Source: Microbacterium sp. SL75 | GTDB lineage: Bacteria; Actinomycetota; Actinomycetes; Actinomycetales; Microbacteriaceae | Length of the DNA: 64,000 nucleotides | Assembly (NCBI RefSeq): GCF_026625865.1 | Contig: NZ_CP113067.1 | Span: 2,480,001 to 2,544,000, forward strand | Direction: 5' to 3' | Shown here: positions 57,307-64,000 of the stretch, piece by piece | Layout of the letters: each line of letters begins with the position of its first letter | Position numbering within the stretch: position 1 is the stretch's first letter | Made by a program: the position numbers and the translations under genes | The notes under the pieces: generated by a model | Told to the model about the DNA's origin: nothing | What the model saw: the letters and a program-made list of their open reading frames with translations, nothing else | Databases searched by the model: none

Positions 57307-57672
57307 ATGACCGACACCACACTGTCGTCCTCCGCCGACACCCGCGAGCACGGCGTCGGCCTGACCGCGGCCGCTTCCGACAAGGTGAAGAGCCTGCTCT
57401 CGCAGGAGGGCCGCGACGACCTGCGCCTGCGCGTCGCCGTCCAGCCCGGCGGCTGCTCCGGCCTCATCTACCAGCTGTACTTCGACGAGCGTTACCTCGA
57501 CGGAGACAAGGTCGTCGATTTCGACGGCGTCGAGGTCATCGTCGACGACATGAGCGTTCCGTACCTCGACGGCGCCAACATCGACTTCAAGGACACGATC
57601 TCGGAGCAGGGCTTCACGATCGACAACCCCAACGCGCAGGGTTCCTGCGCCTGTGGAGACAGTTTCCACTGA
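57307..57672 (+). CDS. erpA: iron-sulfur cluster insertion protein, A-type
   Basis: A 121-residue HesB/IscA-type carrier that hands Fe-S clusters to apoproteins. The three conserved cysteines are Cys50 in QPGGCSG and Cys114 and Cys116 in GSCACGDSFH. A TAGACT box at 57261-57266 gives a leader of about 35 nt containing a Shine-Dalgarno (gaaggg). Its place just before the cytochrome oxidase and bc1 genes is common in actinobacteria and fits the need to mature the Rieske and other Fe-S proteins. Confidence 0.93.
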   Translation: MTDTTLSSSADTREHGVGLTAAASDKVKSLLSQEGRDDLRLRVAVQPGGCSGLIYQLYFDERYLDGDKVVDFDGVEVIVDDMSVPYLDGANIDFKDTISEQGFTIDNPNAQGSCACGDSFH

Positions 57673-57697
57673 CCCCGACGTCGGTCTCCGGCGCCGA

Positions 57698-57750
57698 ATC
57701 GAGAGCCCCCGGAATCCCGGATCACACCGCGGAAACCGGGGGCTCTCGAT
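57698..57750 (+). terminator. long hairpin after erpA
   Basis: Perfect 15-bp arms, atcgagagcccccgg (57698-57712) and ccgggggctctcgat (57736-57750), around a 23-nt loop, starting 25 bp after the erpA stop. Confidence 0.8.
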
Positions 57751-57787
57751 GTCTCGGCACTGGACGAATGGCCTGAGAACGGTGAGA

Positions 57788-57811
57788 GGTTGCTCTAGAC
57801 TGTCAGAGCAA
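57788..57811 (+). promoter_or_regulatory. palindrome over the ctaC -10 region
   Basis: gttgctct (57788-57795) and agagcaac (57804-57811) are perfect 8-bp arms around agactgtc. A -10-like TAGACT (57795-57800) lies within, 37 nt before the ctaC GTG. A repressor bound here would block the oxidase operon promoter. The regulator is unknown. Confidence 0.55.
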
Positions 57812-57836
57812 CATCCACGACCCGGAAAGGTGCATT

Positions 57837-58718
57837 GTGCCCTCCAAACGTCGCCTTCGCTGGGCAGCGCTTCCCCTCGGAATCGCATCCGTCGCGGCCC
57901 TCTCCGGCTGCACCACCACCCAGCTCCACGGCTTCCTGCCCGGCTTCGTCGATGACGGCCCGGCCGCCACGAACCGCACCGACATGGTCGCAGGGCTCTG
58001 GGTCAACTCGTGGATTGTCCTCCTCGCCGTGGGTGTGATCACCTGGGGCCTCATGCTGTGGTCGGTCATCGCGTACCGCCGTCGCAAGGGTCAGTCCGGT
58101 CTGCCGGTGCAGCTGCGCTACAACATGCCGGTCGAGATCTTCTACACGGTCGTGCCGCTCATTCTGGTGGTGGGCTTCTTCGCCTTCACGGCGCGCGACC
58201 AGAACACGCTCGAGACGCAGTACGAGAACCCCGACGTCTCGATCACCGCCTACGGCAAGCAGTGGGCGTGGGACTTCCAGTACAACGGCACGAAGGAAGA
58301 CAACTCCGACGCCGTGTACTCCATGGGCGTCCAGGCCAAGGCCACGTCCGACGGGTACGACCTCCAGGACGTCCCGACGCTGTACCTGCCGGTGAACAAG
58401 ACCGTGAAGATCGACCTCCGCTCGCGCGACGTCATCCACTCGTTCTGGATCATCGACTTCCTCTACAAGAAAGACATGTACATCGGTCGCGACAACGAGT
58501 GGTCGTTCACGCCCACCCGTGAAGGCACGTACGAGGGCAAGTGCGCGGAGCTCTGCGGTGAGTACCACTCCGCCATGCTCTTCAACGTCAAGGTCGTCAG
58601 CGAAGACGAGTACAACACCTACCTCGACTCGCTGCGCCGTGCCGGCGACGTGGGCGACATCAGCGACCTGTCGCGTCTGCAGAACCTGACGACGGCCGGT
58701 ACCGAAGGGAACGAGTGA
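57837..58718 (+). CDS. ctaC: cytochrome c oxidase subunit II
   Basis: A 293-residue lipoprotein subunit of the aa3 oxidase. The signal peptide ends in a lipobox (LSGC), with Cys25 as the lipidation site. Two transmembrane helices lie near 49-72 and 96-118. The external CuA domain has its ligands in HSFWIIDF (His near 201) and [12 protein letters not shown] (Cys near 236 and 240, His near 244). No fused cytochrome c domain is present, so electrons should come from the diheme QcrC of a bc1-aa3 supercomplex. GTG start with Shine-Dalgarno (ggaaagg). Confidence 0.95.
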   Translation: MPSKRRLRWAALPLGIASVAALSGCTTTQLHGFLPGFVDDGPAATNRTDMVAGLWVNSWIVLLAVGVITWGLMLWSVIAYRRRKGQSGLPVQLRYNMPVEIFYTVVPLILVVGFFAFTARDQNTLETQYENPDVSITAYGKQWAWDFQYNGTKEDNSDAVYSMGVQAKATSDGYDLQDVPTLYLPVNKTVKIDLRSRDVIHSFWIIDFLYKKDMYIGRDNEWSFTPTREGTYEGKCAELCGEYHSAMLFNVKVVSEDEYNTYLDSLRRAGDVGDISDLSRLQNLTTAGTEGNE

Positions 58719-58720
58719 TC

Positions 58721-60484
58721 ATGGCCACGACGCTTCCGCTCCAGGGGACGGGCCCCTCGCGGCCGACGACTCTCCCGCCGCGTCAAGCCGCACTGCTCAG
58801 CACCACGCGTGTCGAGCAGAAGGGCAACCTGGTCGTCAAGTGGATCACGTCCACCGACCACAAGACCATCGGGTACATGTACCTGATCGCCTCCGTCATG
58901 TTCTTCATGCTCGGTGGTGTCATGGCGCTGATCATCCGCGCCGAGCTGTTCGAGCCGGGCATGCAGATCATCCCGACCAAAGAGCAGTACAACCAGCTCT
59001 TCACCATGCACGGCACGATCATGCTGCTCATGTTCGCGACGCCGTTGTTCGCGGGCTTCGCGAACGCGCTGCTGCCGTTGCAGATCGGCGCCCCCGACGT
59101 GGCGTTCCCCCGTCTGAACGCGTTCGCGTTCTGGCTGTTCCTGTTCGGGTCGACCATCGCCGTCTCCGGCTTCCTCACCCCGCAGGGCGCGGCCGGCTTC
59201 GGCTGGTTCGCCTACCAGCCACTCGCCAACGCCAGCTTCTCGCCGGGCGTCGGCGGCAACCTCTGGATGCTCGGTCTCGGCATCAGCGGTTTCGGCACGA
59301 TCCTCGGTGCGGTCAACTTCATCACCACCGTGCTCACGATGCGTGCCCCCGGTATGACGATGTGGCGCATGCCGATCTTCTCGTGGAACACGCTGATCAC
59401 CAGCATCCTGATCCTGCTTGCGTTCCCCGTGCTGGCCGCGGCCATCTTCGCCGCCGCCGCCGACCGCGTGCTCGGCGCCCACATCTACAGCCCCGAGAAC
59501 GGCGGAGTGCTCCTCTGGCAGCACCTCTTCTGGTTCTTCGGACACCCCGAGGTGTACATCATCGCGCTGCCGTTCTTCGGCATCGTTTCCGAGATCTTCC
59601 CGGTCTTCAGCCGCAAGCCGATCTTCGGGTACAAGACCCTCGTGTACGCGACCATCGCGATCGCGGCCCTGTCTGTCGCGGTGTGGGCGCACCACATGTA
59701 CGTCACCGGCGGTGTGCTGCTGCCGTTCTTCGCCCTCATGACGATGCTGATCGCGGTCCCGACCGGCGTGAAGATCTTCAACTGGATCGGAACGCTCTGG
59801 CGCGGCTCGGTCACCTTCGAGACGCCCATGGTCTTCGCCCTCGGCTTCCTCGTGTCGTTCGTCTTCGGTGGTCTGACCGGCGTCATCCTCGCGTCGCCCC
59901 CGCTCGACTTCCACCTGTCCGACTCGTACTTCGTGGTGGCCCACTTCCACTACGTCGTGTTCGGCACCGTGGTGTTCGCGATGTTCGCCGGCTTCTACTT
60001 CTGGTGGCCGAAGTGGACGGGCAAGATGCTCAACGAGCGTCTGGGCATGGTTCACTTCTGGATGCTGTTCATCGGCTTCCACATGACCTTCCTCATCCAG
60101 CACTGGCTGGGTGTCGACGGCATGGTCCGTCGCTACGCCGACTACGCGGCCGCTGATGGATGGACCTGGGAGAACCAACTCTCGACCGTCGGCTCGATGA
60201 TCCTCGGCGCGTCGATGATCCCGTTCCTCCTGAACGTCTGGATCACCGCCCGCAAGGCGCCGCGCGTGACGGTCGACGACCCGTGGGGCTACGGTGCCTC
60301 GCTCGAGTGGGCCACCTCGTGCCCCCCGCCGCGTCACAACTTCACCTCGATCCCGCGTATCCGCAGTGAGCGTCCCGCCTTCGATCTGAACCACCCCGAG
60401 GCCGGTATCCCGGTCGGCGTGGGCCCCGCGAAGGACGCGCCCGAGGCGCCCGTGGTCGACTCTGCGGCTGGAGAGGTCAAGTAA
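58721..60484 (+). CDS. ctaD: cytochrome c oxidase subunit I
   Basis: A 587-residue heme-copper oxidase catalytic subunit with twelve transmembrane helices. Heme and copper ligands are visible in [10 protein letters not shown] near 101 (heme a His), HPEVYI near 277-282 (the CuB His-Tyr crosslink motif) and [12 protein letters not shown] near 406-417 (heme a and a3 His pair). It pumps protons while reducing oxygen to water. ATG at 58721 is chosen; the GTG at 58715 overlapping the ctaC stop would add two residues and sits at a more standard distance from gaaggga. Confidence 0.96.
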   Translation: MATTLPLQGTGPSRPTTLPPRQAALLSTTRVEQKGNLVVKWITSTDHKTIGYMYLIASVMFFMLGGVMALIIRAELFEPGMQIIPTKEQYNQLFTMHGTIMLLMFATPLFAGFANALLPLQIGAPDVAFPRLNAFAFWLFLFGSTIAVSGFLTPQGAAGFGWFAYQPLANASFSPGVGGNLWMLGLGISGFGTILGAVNFITTVLTMRAPGMTMWRMPIFSWNTLITSILILLAFPVLAAAIFAAAADRVLGAHIYSPENGGVLLWQHLFWFFGHPEVYIIALPFFGIVSEIFPVFSRKPIFGYKTLVYATIAIAALSVAVWAHHMYVTGGVLLPFFALMTMLIAVPTGVKIFNWIGTLWRGSVTFETPMVFALGFLVSFVFGGLTGVILASPPLDFHLSDSYFVVAHFHYVVFGTVVFAMFAGFYFWWPKWTGKMLNERLGMVHFWMLFIGFHMTFLIQHWLGVDGMVRRYADYAAADGWTWENQLSTVGSMILGASMIPFLLNVWITARKAPRVTVDDPWGYGASLEWATSCPPPRHNFTSIPRIRSERPAFDLNHPEAGIPVGVGPAKDAPEAPVVDSAAGEVK

Positions 60485-60486
60485 GA

Positions 60487-60903
60487 ATGCGTACCAACGT
60501 TGGACTCTGGTGGCTCCTGGCCGTCTTCGGCTTCCTGATCGCCGCCGTCTACACCGTCTGGAGTCTTCTCCAGCACGGTGGAGTCGAGTGGGTGGGCAGC
60601 GTCGCGCTCGTCTTCCTCGGACTGATGTCGTCGATGATCGCTTTCTACATCTCGCGCGTCATGAAGGCGCAGCGCGGTGATCTTCCCGAGGACACCCTCA
60701 CGGCGGACATCGACGACGGTGACCCCGAGATGGGCGAGTTCAGCCCGTGGTCGTGGTGGCCCATCGTTCTCGCTGCCTCCGCGGCGATCGCGGTGATCGG
60801 TCTTGCCGTCGGAAGCTGGCTCGTCCCCGTCGGATTCGCGATCTTCGTCATCGCCATCGTCGGCTGGGTGTACGAGTACTACCGCGGGTACTTCGCGCGC
60901 TGA
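60487..60903 (+). CDS. ctaF: actinobacterial cytochrome c oxidase subunit IV
   Basis: A 138-residue membrane subunit specific to actinobacterial aa3 oxidases. It has four hydrophobic segments: GLWWLLAVFGFLIAAVYTVW, VALVFLGLMSSMIAFYI, WWPIVLAASAAIAVIGLAVG and VGFAIFVIAIVGWVYEYY. A polar loop (about 60-85) includes DPEMGEFSPWSWWP, a family hallmark. It starts 2 bp after ctaD and the phosphatase gene begins 4 bp after it, so all belong to one operon. Confidence 0.93.
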   Translation: MRTNVGLWWLLAVFGFLIAAVYTVWSLLQHGGVEWVGSVALVFLGLMSSMIAFYISRVMKAQRGDLPEDTLTADIDDGDPEMGEFSPWSWWPIVLAASAAIAVIGLAVGSWLVPVGFAIFVIAIVGWVYEYYRGYFAR

Positions 60904-60907
60904 TCCC

Positions 60908-61699
60908 GTGCCCATTCGGCTGAATGCGGCCGCCGTCTCCGACGCCGGCTCCCACCGTCCCACCAACCAGGACGCCGCTTTCTCGGCGTCCTGGGGTGCG
61001 GCGGTGGCAGATGGCGTCGGAGGAGGGCCTTCTGGAGACCTCGCGTCTGCTGCGCTCCTTCATCGCCTCGTCGCCACGCGCGGCGGCGGGATGGATGCCG
61101 ACGGCTTGCTCGTGCGCATCCGCGAAGCGAACTGGGACATCCGCGCCCACGTCGAGCGTGACCCTGCGCTGCAGGGCATGGCGACGACGTTCACGGGTAT
61201 CTTCCTCAGTGTGAGCGGCGAGCTGCTGCTCGCGCACACCGGCGACTCGCGGGCGTACCTGCTCCGCGACGGCGAGTTCACGCGCGAGACGCGTGATGAT
61301 TCGTATGTTCAGGCGCTCGTCGACCACGGGATCATCCCTCCCGAGGCCGCGCAGGCGCACCCGCGGCGCAACATCATCACCGCTTCGCTCGGCGGTGCCG
61401 AGGGAGACGTCGTCTCCGTCGCCGAGCGTCCGCCGGTGGCCGGCGACAGATGGGTGCTCTGCAGCGACGGCCTGACCGACTACGTCCCCGAGGCGGATGT
61501 CGCCCGCCTCGTCGGCGAGGCGGCGGACCCGCGATCTGCCGCGGCCGCAGCTGTGGCGCTCGCGCTCGAGGCCGGCACGCGCGATAACGTGACCGTCGTC
61601 GTCTGCGATGTCGTCGACGACGATCAGACGGTGGGCGGCGACCCGGTGTTCTGCGGTTCTGCGGCGCGTTGGTTCGCCGAGGACGTCGAAACAGCCTGA
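60908..61699 (+). CDS. PP2C-family Ser/Thr protein phosphatase
   Basis: A 263-residue PPM phosphatase of the PstP type but lacking a transmembrane or external domain, so cytosolic. Metal-binding acidic motifs are RPTNQDAAF near 17-25, VADGVGGG near 34-41, HTGDSRAYLL near 111-120, CSDGLTDY near 183-190 and the final DNVTVVVCDV near 226-235. It presumably reverses Ser/Thr kinase phosphorylation. Joining the oxidase operon (4 bp after ctaF) is notable, but no target is visible. GTG start. Confidence 0.9.
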   Translation: MPIRLNAAAVSDAGSHRPTNQDAAFSASWGAAVADGVGGGPSGDLASAALLHRLVATRGGGMDADGLLVRIREANWDIRAHVERDPALQGMATTFTGIFLSVSGELLLAHTGDSRAYLLRDGEFTRETRDDSYVQALVDHGIIPPEAAQAHPRRNIITASLGGAEGDVVSVAERPPVAGDRWVLCSDGLTDYVPEADVARLVGEAADPRSAAAAAVALALEAGTRDNVTVVVCDVVDDDQTVGGDPVFCGSAARWFAEDVETA

Positions 61700-61749
61700 C
61701 GCGTCCGGCAACGAAGAGTCCGGTCAGGCTCGGTCTCGTCGATCGGCGT

Positions 61750-62700
61750 TCATCGCGATGCCCGGGCGAACGCGTCCATCGCTTCTTGAGAGAGTTCCGC
61801 GCTCCGCGGTCCACCGTGGCCGTCCTCTTCGACGATCTCGAGGCGGGATCCTGGCCAGGCGCGGTGCAGTCTCCACGCCGTCAATGCCGGCCCGCTGATG
61901 TCACGCCGTCCGTGGACGAGGACCCCGGGGATGCCGGCGAGCTGTTCTGCACGGGCGAGGATGGCCGCGTCACCGGTGAGGAAGCAGTCGCGCGCCCAGT
62001 AGTGCGAGACCAGGGTGGCGAAGTTTCGTCTGTGCCGCTCGTCGTCGTGCAGCGGACCCGGGGTGGAGAGCGGGCCCAGGGACATGTGGGTGGCCTCCCA
62101 CTCGTCCCACTGGTCGGCGGCCACTTGGCGCATGTGCGGATCGCCCTGGGTCAAGAGCCGTGCGTAGCCCTCGATCGTGCGCTCATCCGCGCGCAGGAGC
62201 GAACGGAGGCGCTCATATGCCTCGGGGAACACCGGAGCGATGCCGTCGGTGATCCAATCGATCTCCCATCGCCCTCCGGTCGTGACGGCGAAGTTGACGA
62301 TCTCCGTGACGCGATCGGGATGCTCGAGGGCGTACGCGAGCGCCAGGGTGGATCCCCACGACACTCCGTGCCAGAGCCAGCGGTCGATGCCGAGACGCAC
62401 CCGCACCGCCTCGATATCGGCGAGGAGGTCGTCCATGGTCTGATGCTGCAGGCTGGAGAGGTCGTCCATCGCCCAGGGCTCGCTCCGCCCGCAACCGCGC
62501 TGATCGATCCCGACGATCAGATGAAGGGCGGGGTCGAACCGGCGTCGGTACCCGCCCTTGCCGAGATTCCCTCCGGGTCCGCCATGCAGATAGAGCGCTG
62601 GTCGCCCTCGCGGATTACCGGAGGTCTCCCAATACAGCCGGGCGCCGTCCGGCCTTTCCACGAACCCGGAGTCGAACGGTTCCAGAGGGGGATGCTGCAT
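61750..62700 (-). CDS. pip: proline iminopeptidase
   Basis: A 316-residue alpha/beta hydrolase of peptidase family S33, releasing N-terminal proline from peptides. The family oxyanion motif LHGGPGG lies at 39-44 and GIDQRGCGRSEP at 64-75. The nucleophile elbow GVSWGSTLALAYA gives Ser114, and the catalytic His is in EEDGHGG near residue 295. Length and HGGPGG are classical for Pip. TAGGCT lies 6 nt before the ATG on the minus strand. It is convergent with the phosphatase gene, 50 bp apart without a clear hairpin. Confidence 0.93.
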   Translation of the reverse strand: MQHPPLEPFDSGFVERPDGARLYWETSGNPRGRPALYLHGGPGGNLGKGGYRRRFDPALHLIVGIDQRGCGRSEPWAMDDLSSLQHQTMDDLLADIEAVRVRLGIDRWLWHGVSWGSTLALAYALEHPDRVTEIVNFAVTTGGRWEIDWITDGIAPVFPEAYERLRSLLRADERTIEGYARLLTQGDPHMRQVAADQWDEWEATHMSLGPLSTPGPLHDDERHRRNFATLVSHYWARDCFLTGDAAILARAEQLAGIPGVLVHGRRDISGPALTAWRLHRAWPGSRLEIVEEDGHGGPRSAELSQEAMDAFARASR

Positions 62701-62706
62701 CTCGGC

Positions 62707-62712
62707 AGCCTA
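62707..62712 (-). promoter_or_regulatory. -10 element for leaderless pip
   Basis: TAGGCT on the minus strand is followed by gccgag and the ATG at 62700. Confidence 0.5.
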
Positions 62713-62737
62713 ACGGCATCCCGTGTCGTGTTCGAGG

Positions 62738-63145
62738 TTAGGAGCGGACGACCATGACCGTCGGGTCGAAGACCCGCTCGCAGGGACCCTGGTCGTTCTC
62801 GAAGGGCTGGCCCTCACGTACCCAGTACTCGTAGCCGCCGATCATCTCGCGGACCTCGTAGCCGAGGCGGGCGAAGGCGAGGGCGCCCTTCTGCCCGGCG
62901 TTGCAGCCGGGGCTCCAGCAGTACACCACGACGGGGGTATCGAGCGCGATCTCGAGAGGTGCGCGATCGTCGATGTCTCGATACGGCATGTGAACGGCGC
63001 CCGTGATGCGTCCCTGCGCCCAGGCCTCGTTGCCGCGCACGTCGACGAGCACAAAGCGGTCGCCGTTCTTCTGGGCCGCGTACACGTCGCTGGGGTCGGT
63101 CTCGAAGGCGAGGCGGCGCGAGAAGTAATCCTGAGCGTCGGTCAT
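62738..63145 (-). CDS. rhodanese-like domain protein
   Basis: A 135-residue single-domain rhodanese. FVLVDVRGNEAWAQGRITGAVHMPYRDI (31-58) is the domain's first signature, and the active-site loop is VVYCWSPGCNAGQKGA (74-89), where Cys76 or Cys81 is the sulfur acceptor. The longer loop is unlike the classical CRxGxR. The role may be sulfurtransfer or cyanide/sulfide detoxification. The ATG at 63145 is chosen over upstream in-frame codons because TAACGT lies 7 nt before it and the family's N-terminus fits. Confidence 0.88.
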   Translation of the reverse strand: MTDAQDYFSRRLAFETDPSDVYAAQKNGDRFVLVDVRGNEAWAQGRITGAVHMPYRDIDDRAPLEIALDTPVVVYCWSPGCNAGQKGALAFARLGYEVREMIGGYEYWVREGQPFENDQGPCERVFDPTVMVVRS

Positions 63146-63152
63146 GTCTCCC

Positions 63153-63158
63153 ACGTTA
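63153..63158 (-). promoter_or_regulatory. -10 element for leaderless rhodanese gene
   Basis: TAACGT on the minus strand lies 7 nt before the ATG at 63145. The intervening gggagac contains a Shine-Dalgarno-like string adjacent to the start. Confidence 0.45.
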
Positions 63159-63293
63159 GGGGAGCGCGTCACGCCGGGGGAGGAGCACGGATGCCATTCC
63201 GCGGTGCCTGCCTGCCAGACCCTCTCCGCGTGGATGGAGGTGTGGCTCGGGCTACGTGTCTCTCGCGGACGTGAGGCACGGCGGGGAGAACGC

Positions 63294-63325
63294 AAGAACC
63301 CCGGTGCCGAAGCACCGGGGTTCTT
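63294..63325 (-). terminator. terminator after qcrB
   Basis: A perfect 14-bp stem, aagaaccccggtgc (63294-63307) with gcaccggggttctt (63312-63325), and CGAA tetraloop, 11 bp beyond the qcrB stop on the minus strand. Confidence 0.92.
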
Positions 63326-63336
63326 GGGGGAGGCGA

Positions 63337-64000
63337 TCACTCGCTCTTGTCGCCCTCCGGGCGGTTGCGCTCTTCGAGACCCTTGGGAGCCGGGATCTCG
63401 ACCTCGGTACGCTCACCCACCGCGTTACGGGGGCGACCATCCTCGTCGGCACGAGCGTTGGCGCCCGCGATCTCGTCGGCCTCTTCGTGATCGATGTGGT
63501 CGAGTTCGTGGTGCTGGTGAGCCACCGCGGCGTCGAGCTCGGCCTGCGTGAGGGGAGCGAGACGATCCTCGAAGAACCAGCGCGACACGGAACCGCGGAC
63601 GTTCTCGTACCAGGGGATCTCACCCTTGGCGTTGGGACGCACGACCAGCGGCTCGTAGGTCTCGTTGTCGATCAGCTTCCAGCGCTCGTACTCGTCGACG
63701 GGCTGGTGGACCTCGATGTACTCGCCACCGGGGAGACGGACGATGCGACCGGACTCATAGCCGTGCAGCGCGATCTCGCGGTCCTTCTTCTGCAGCGCGA
63801 TGCAGACGCGCTTCGCGATGAAGTAGGCGAGGATCGGACCCAGGATCAGCAGGGCCTGCAGGACGTGGATGACACCTTCCATCGTGAGGTGGAAGTGCGT
63901 CGCGATGATGTCGGACGACGCAGCCGCCCACATCACGGCGTAGAACGTCACGCCGGCGGCGCCGATCGCGGTGCGCGTCGCGGCGTTGCGCGGACGCTGG
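63337..64000 (-). CDS. qcrB: cytochrome bc1 complex cytochrome b subunit, C-terminal part
   Basis: The last 220 or so residues of QcrB; the N-terminal heme-binding helices lie beyond the right edge. Two hydrophobic segments (ARTAIG-type GAAGVTFYAVMWAAAS and GVIHVLQALLILGPILAYFIAKRVC) are followed by a long hydrophilic tail with LHGYESGRIVRLPGGEYIEVHQPVDEYERW, an actinobacterial QcrB feature, then a charged His/Glu/Asp-rich end. The gene encodes the quinol-oxidising subunit of the bc1-aa3 supercomplex. The internal GTG at 63951 is not the start, since the frame stays open and homologous to the edge. qcrA and qcrC should lie further right. Confidence 0.93.
   Translation of the reverse strand, partial: QRPRNAATRTAIGAAGVTFYAVMWAAASSDIIATHFHLTMEGVIHVLQALLILGPILAYFIAKRVCIALQKKDREIALHGYESGRIVRLPGGEYIEVHQPVDEYERWKLIDNETYEPLVVRPNAKGEIPWYENVRGSVSRWFFEDRLAPLTQAELDAAVAHQHHELDHIDHEEADEIAGANARADEDGRPRNAVGERTEVEIPAPKGLEERNRPEGDKSE

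Noticed and set aside
63337..63951. A complete 204-residue protein starting at GTG 63951
   Set aside because: The frame continues open to the right edge and the upstream residues match the cytochrome b family, so 63951 is an internal Val codon of qcrB.

Overview
This 64-kb window is a high-GC (roughly 70% by eye) actinobacterial chromosome segment. Gene order, protein sequences and codon use fit the family Microbacteriaceae, most likely Microbacterium or a close relative. That assignment comes from recognising protein families and synteny, not from a search. I see no rRNA, tRNA, CRISPR array, insertion sequence or prophage. Almost all of the window is core genome, read mostly left to right.

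Layout. 1-6.0 kb: small metabolic and hypothetical genes (partial alpha/beta hydrolase, mug, DUF2809, DUF1905, lone A24 prepilin-peptidase domain, BrkB-type membrane protein, NAD(P)HX epimerase, glutamine amidotransferase, CYTH protein). 6.2-8.2 kb: lpdA and a CopC protein. 8.5-11.4 kb: a signalling and cell-cycle block (GarA/OdhI-type FHA protein, FtsR-type MerR, second MerR, ParA-like ATPase). 11.4-17.9 kb: pyc, a large acidic MinD/EspI-like ATPase, def. 17.9-18.4 kb: an unusual non-coding array of 106-bp repeats. 18.5-28.6 kb: fadD, glk, plsC, aroG, PknL-type PASTA kinase, LysM cell-wall protein, Rv2175c-type DNA-binding protein, polyprenyl synthetase, DUF3040. 28.9-47.1 kb: the division and cell-wall cluster mraZ-rsmH-ftsL-ftsI-murF-mraY-murD-ftsW-murG-murC-ftsQ-ftsZ-yggS-sepF-yggT-divIVA-lspA-rluD. 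47.2-57.7 kb: dnaE, a membrane protein, hisD, nrdR, pyrD, DUF3043, an M20 dipeptidase, erpA. 57.8-64 kb: cytochrome oxidase genes ctaC-ctaD-ctaF, a PP2C phosphatase, then on the minus strand pip, a rhodanese and the 3' end of qcrB.

How the genes fit together. The dcw cluster makes lipid II (MurC, MurD, MurF, MraY, MurG), polymerises and crosslinks it at the septum (FtsW, FtsI) and builds the division ring (FtsZ, SepF, FtsQ, FtsL), while DivIVA drives polar growth. The kinase, PP2C phosphatase, GarA-type FHA protein, Rv2175c protein and FtsR/MraZ-type regulators are the expected control layer. murE and the yfiH-type gene that usually follows ftsZ are absent from their usual positions.

The most notable sequence-level signals are: (1) at least 15 genes with a TANNNT hexamer exactly 6 or 7 nt before an ATG or GTG start, a leaderless-transcript signature, in two cases built on the stop codon of a neighbouring gene; (2) the 106-bp tandem array at 17892-18396; (3) three 9-bp GTCAC repeats, resembling MtrA boxes, before the LysM gene; (4) three 10-bp-spaced MraZ-type boxes before mraZ; (5) two stacked inverted repeats before ftsZ; (6) an EspI-like ATPase with a long acidic N-terminus and no type VII secretion genes nearby.
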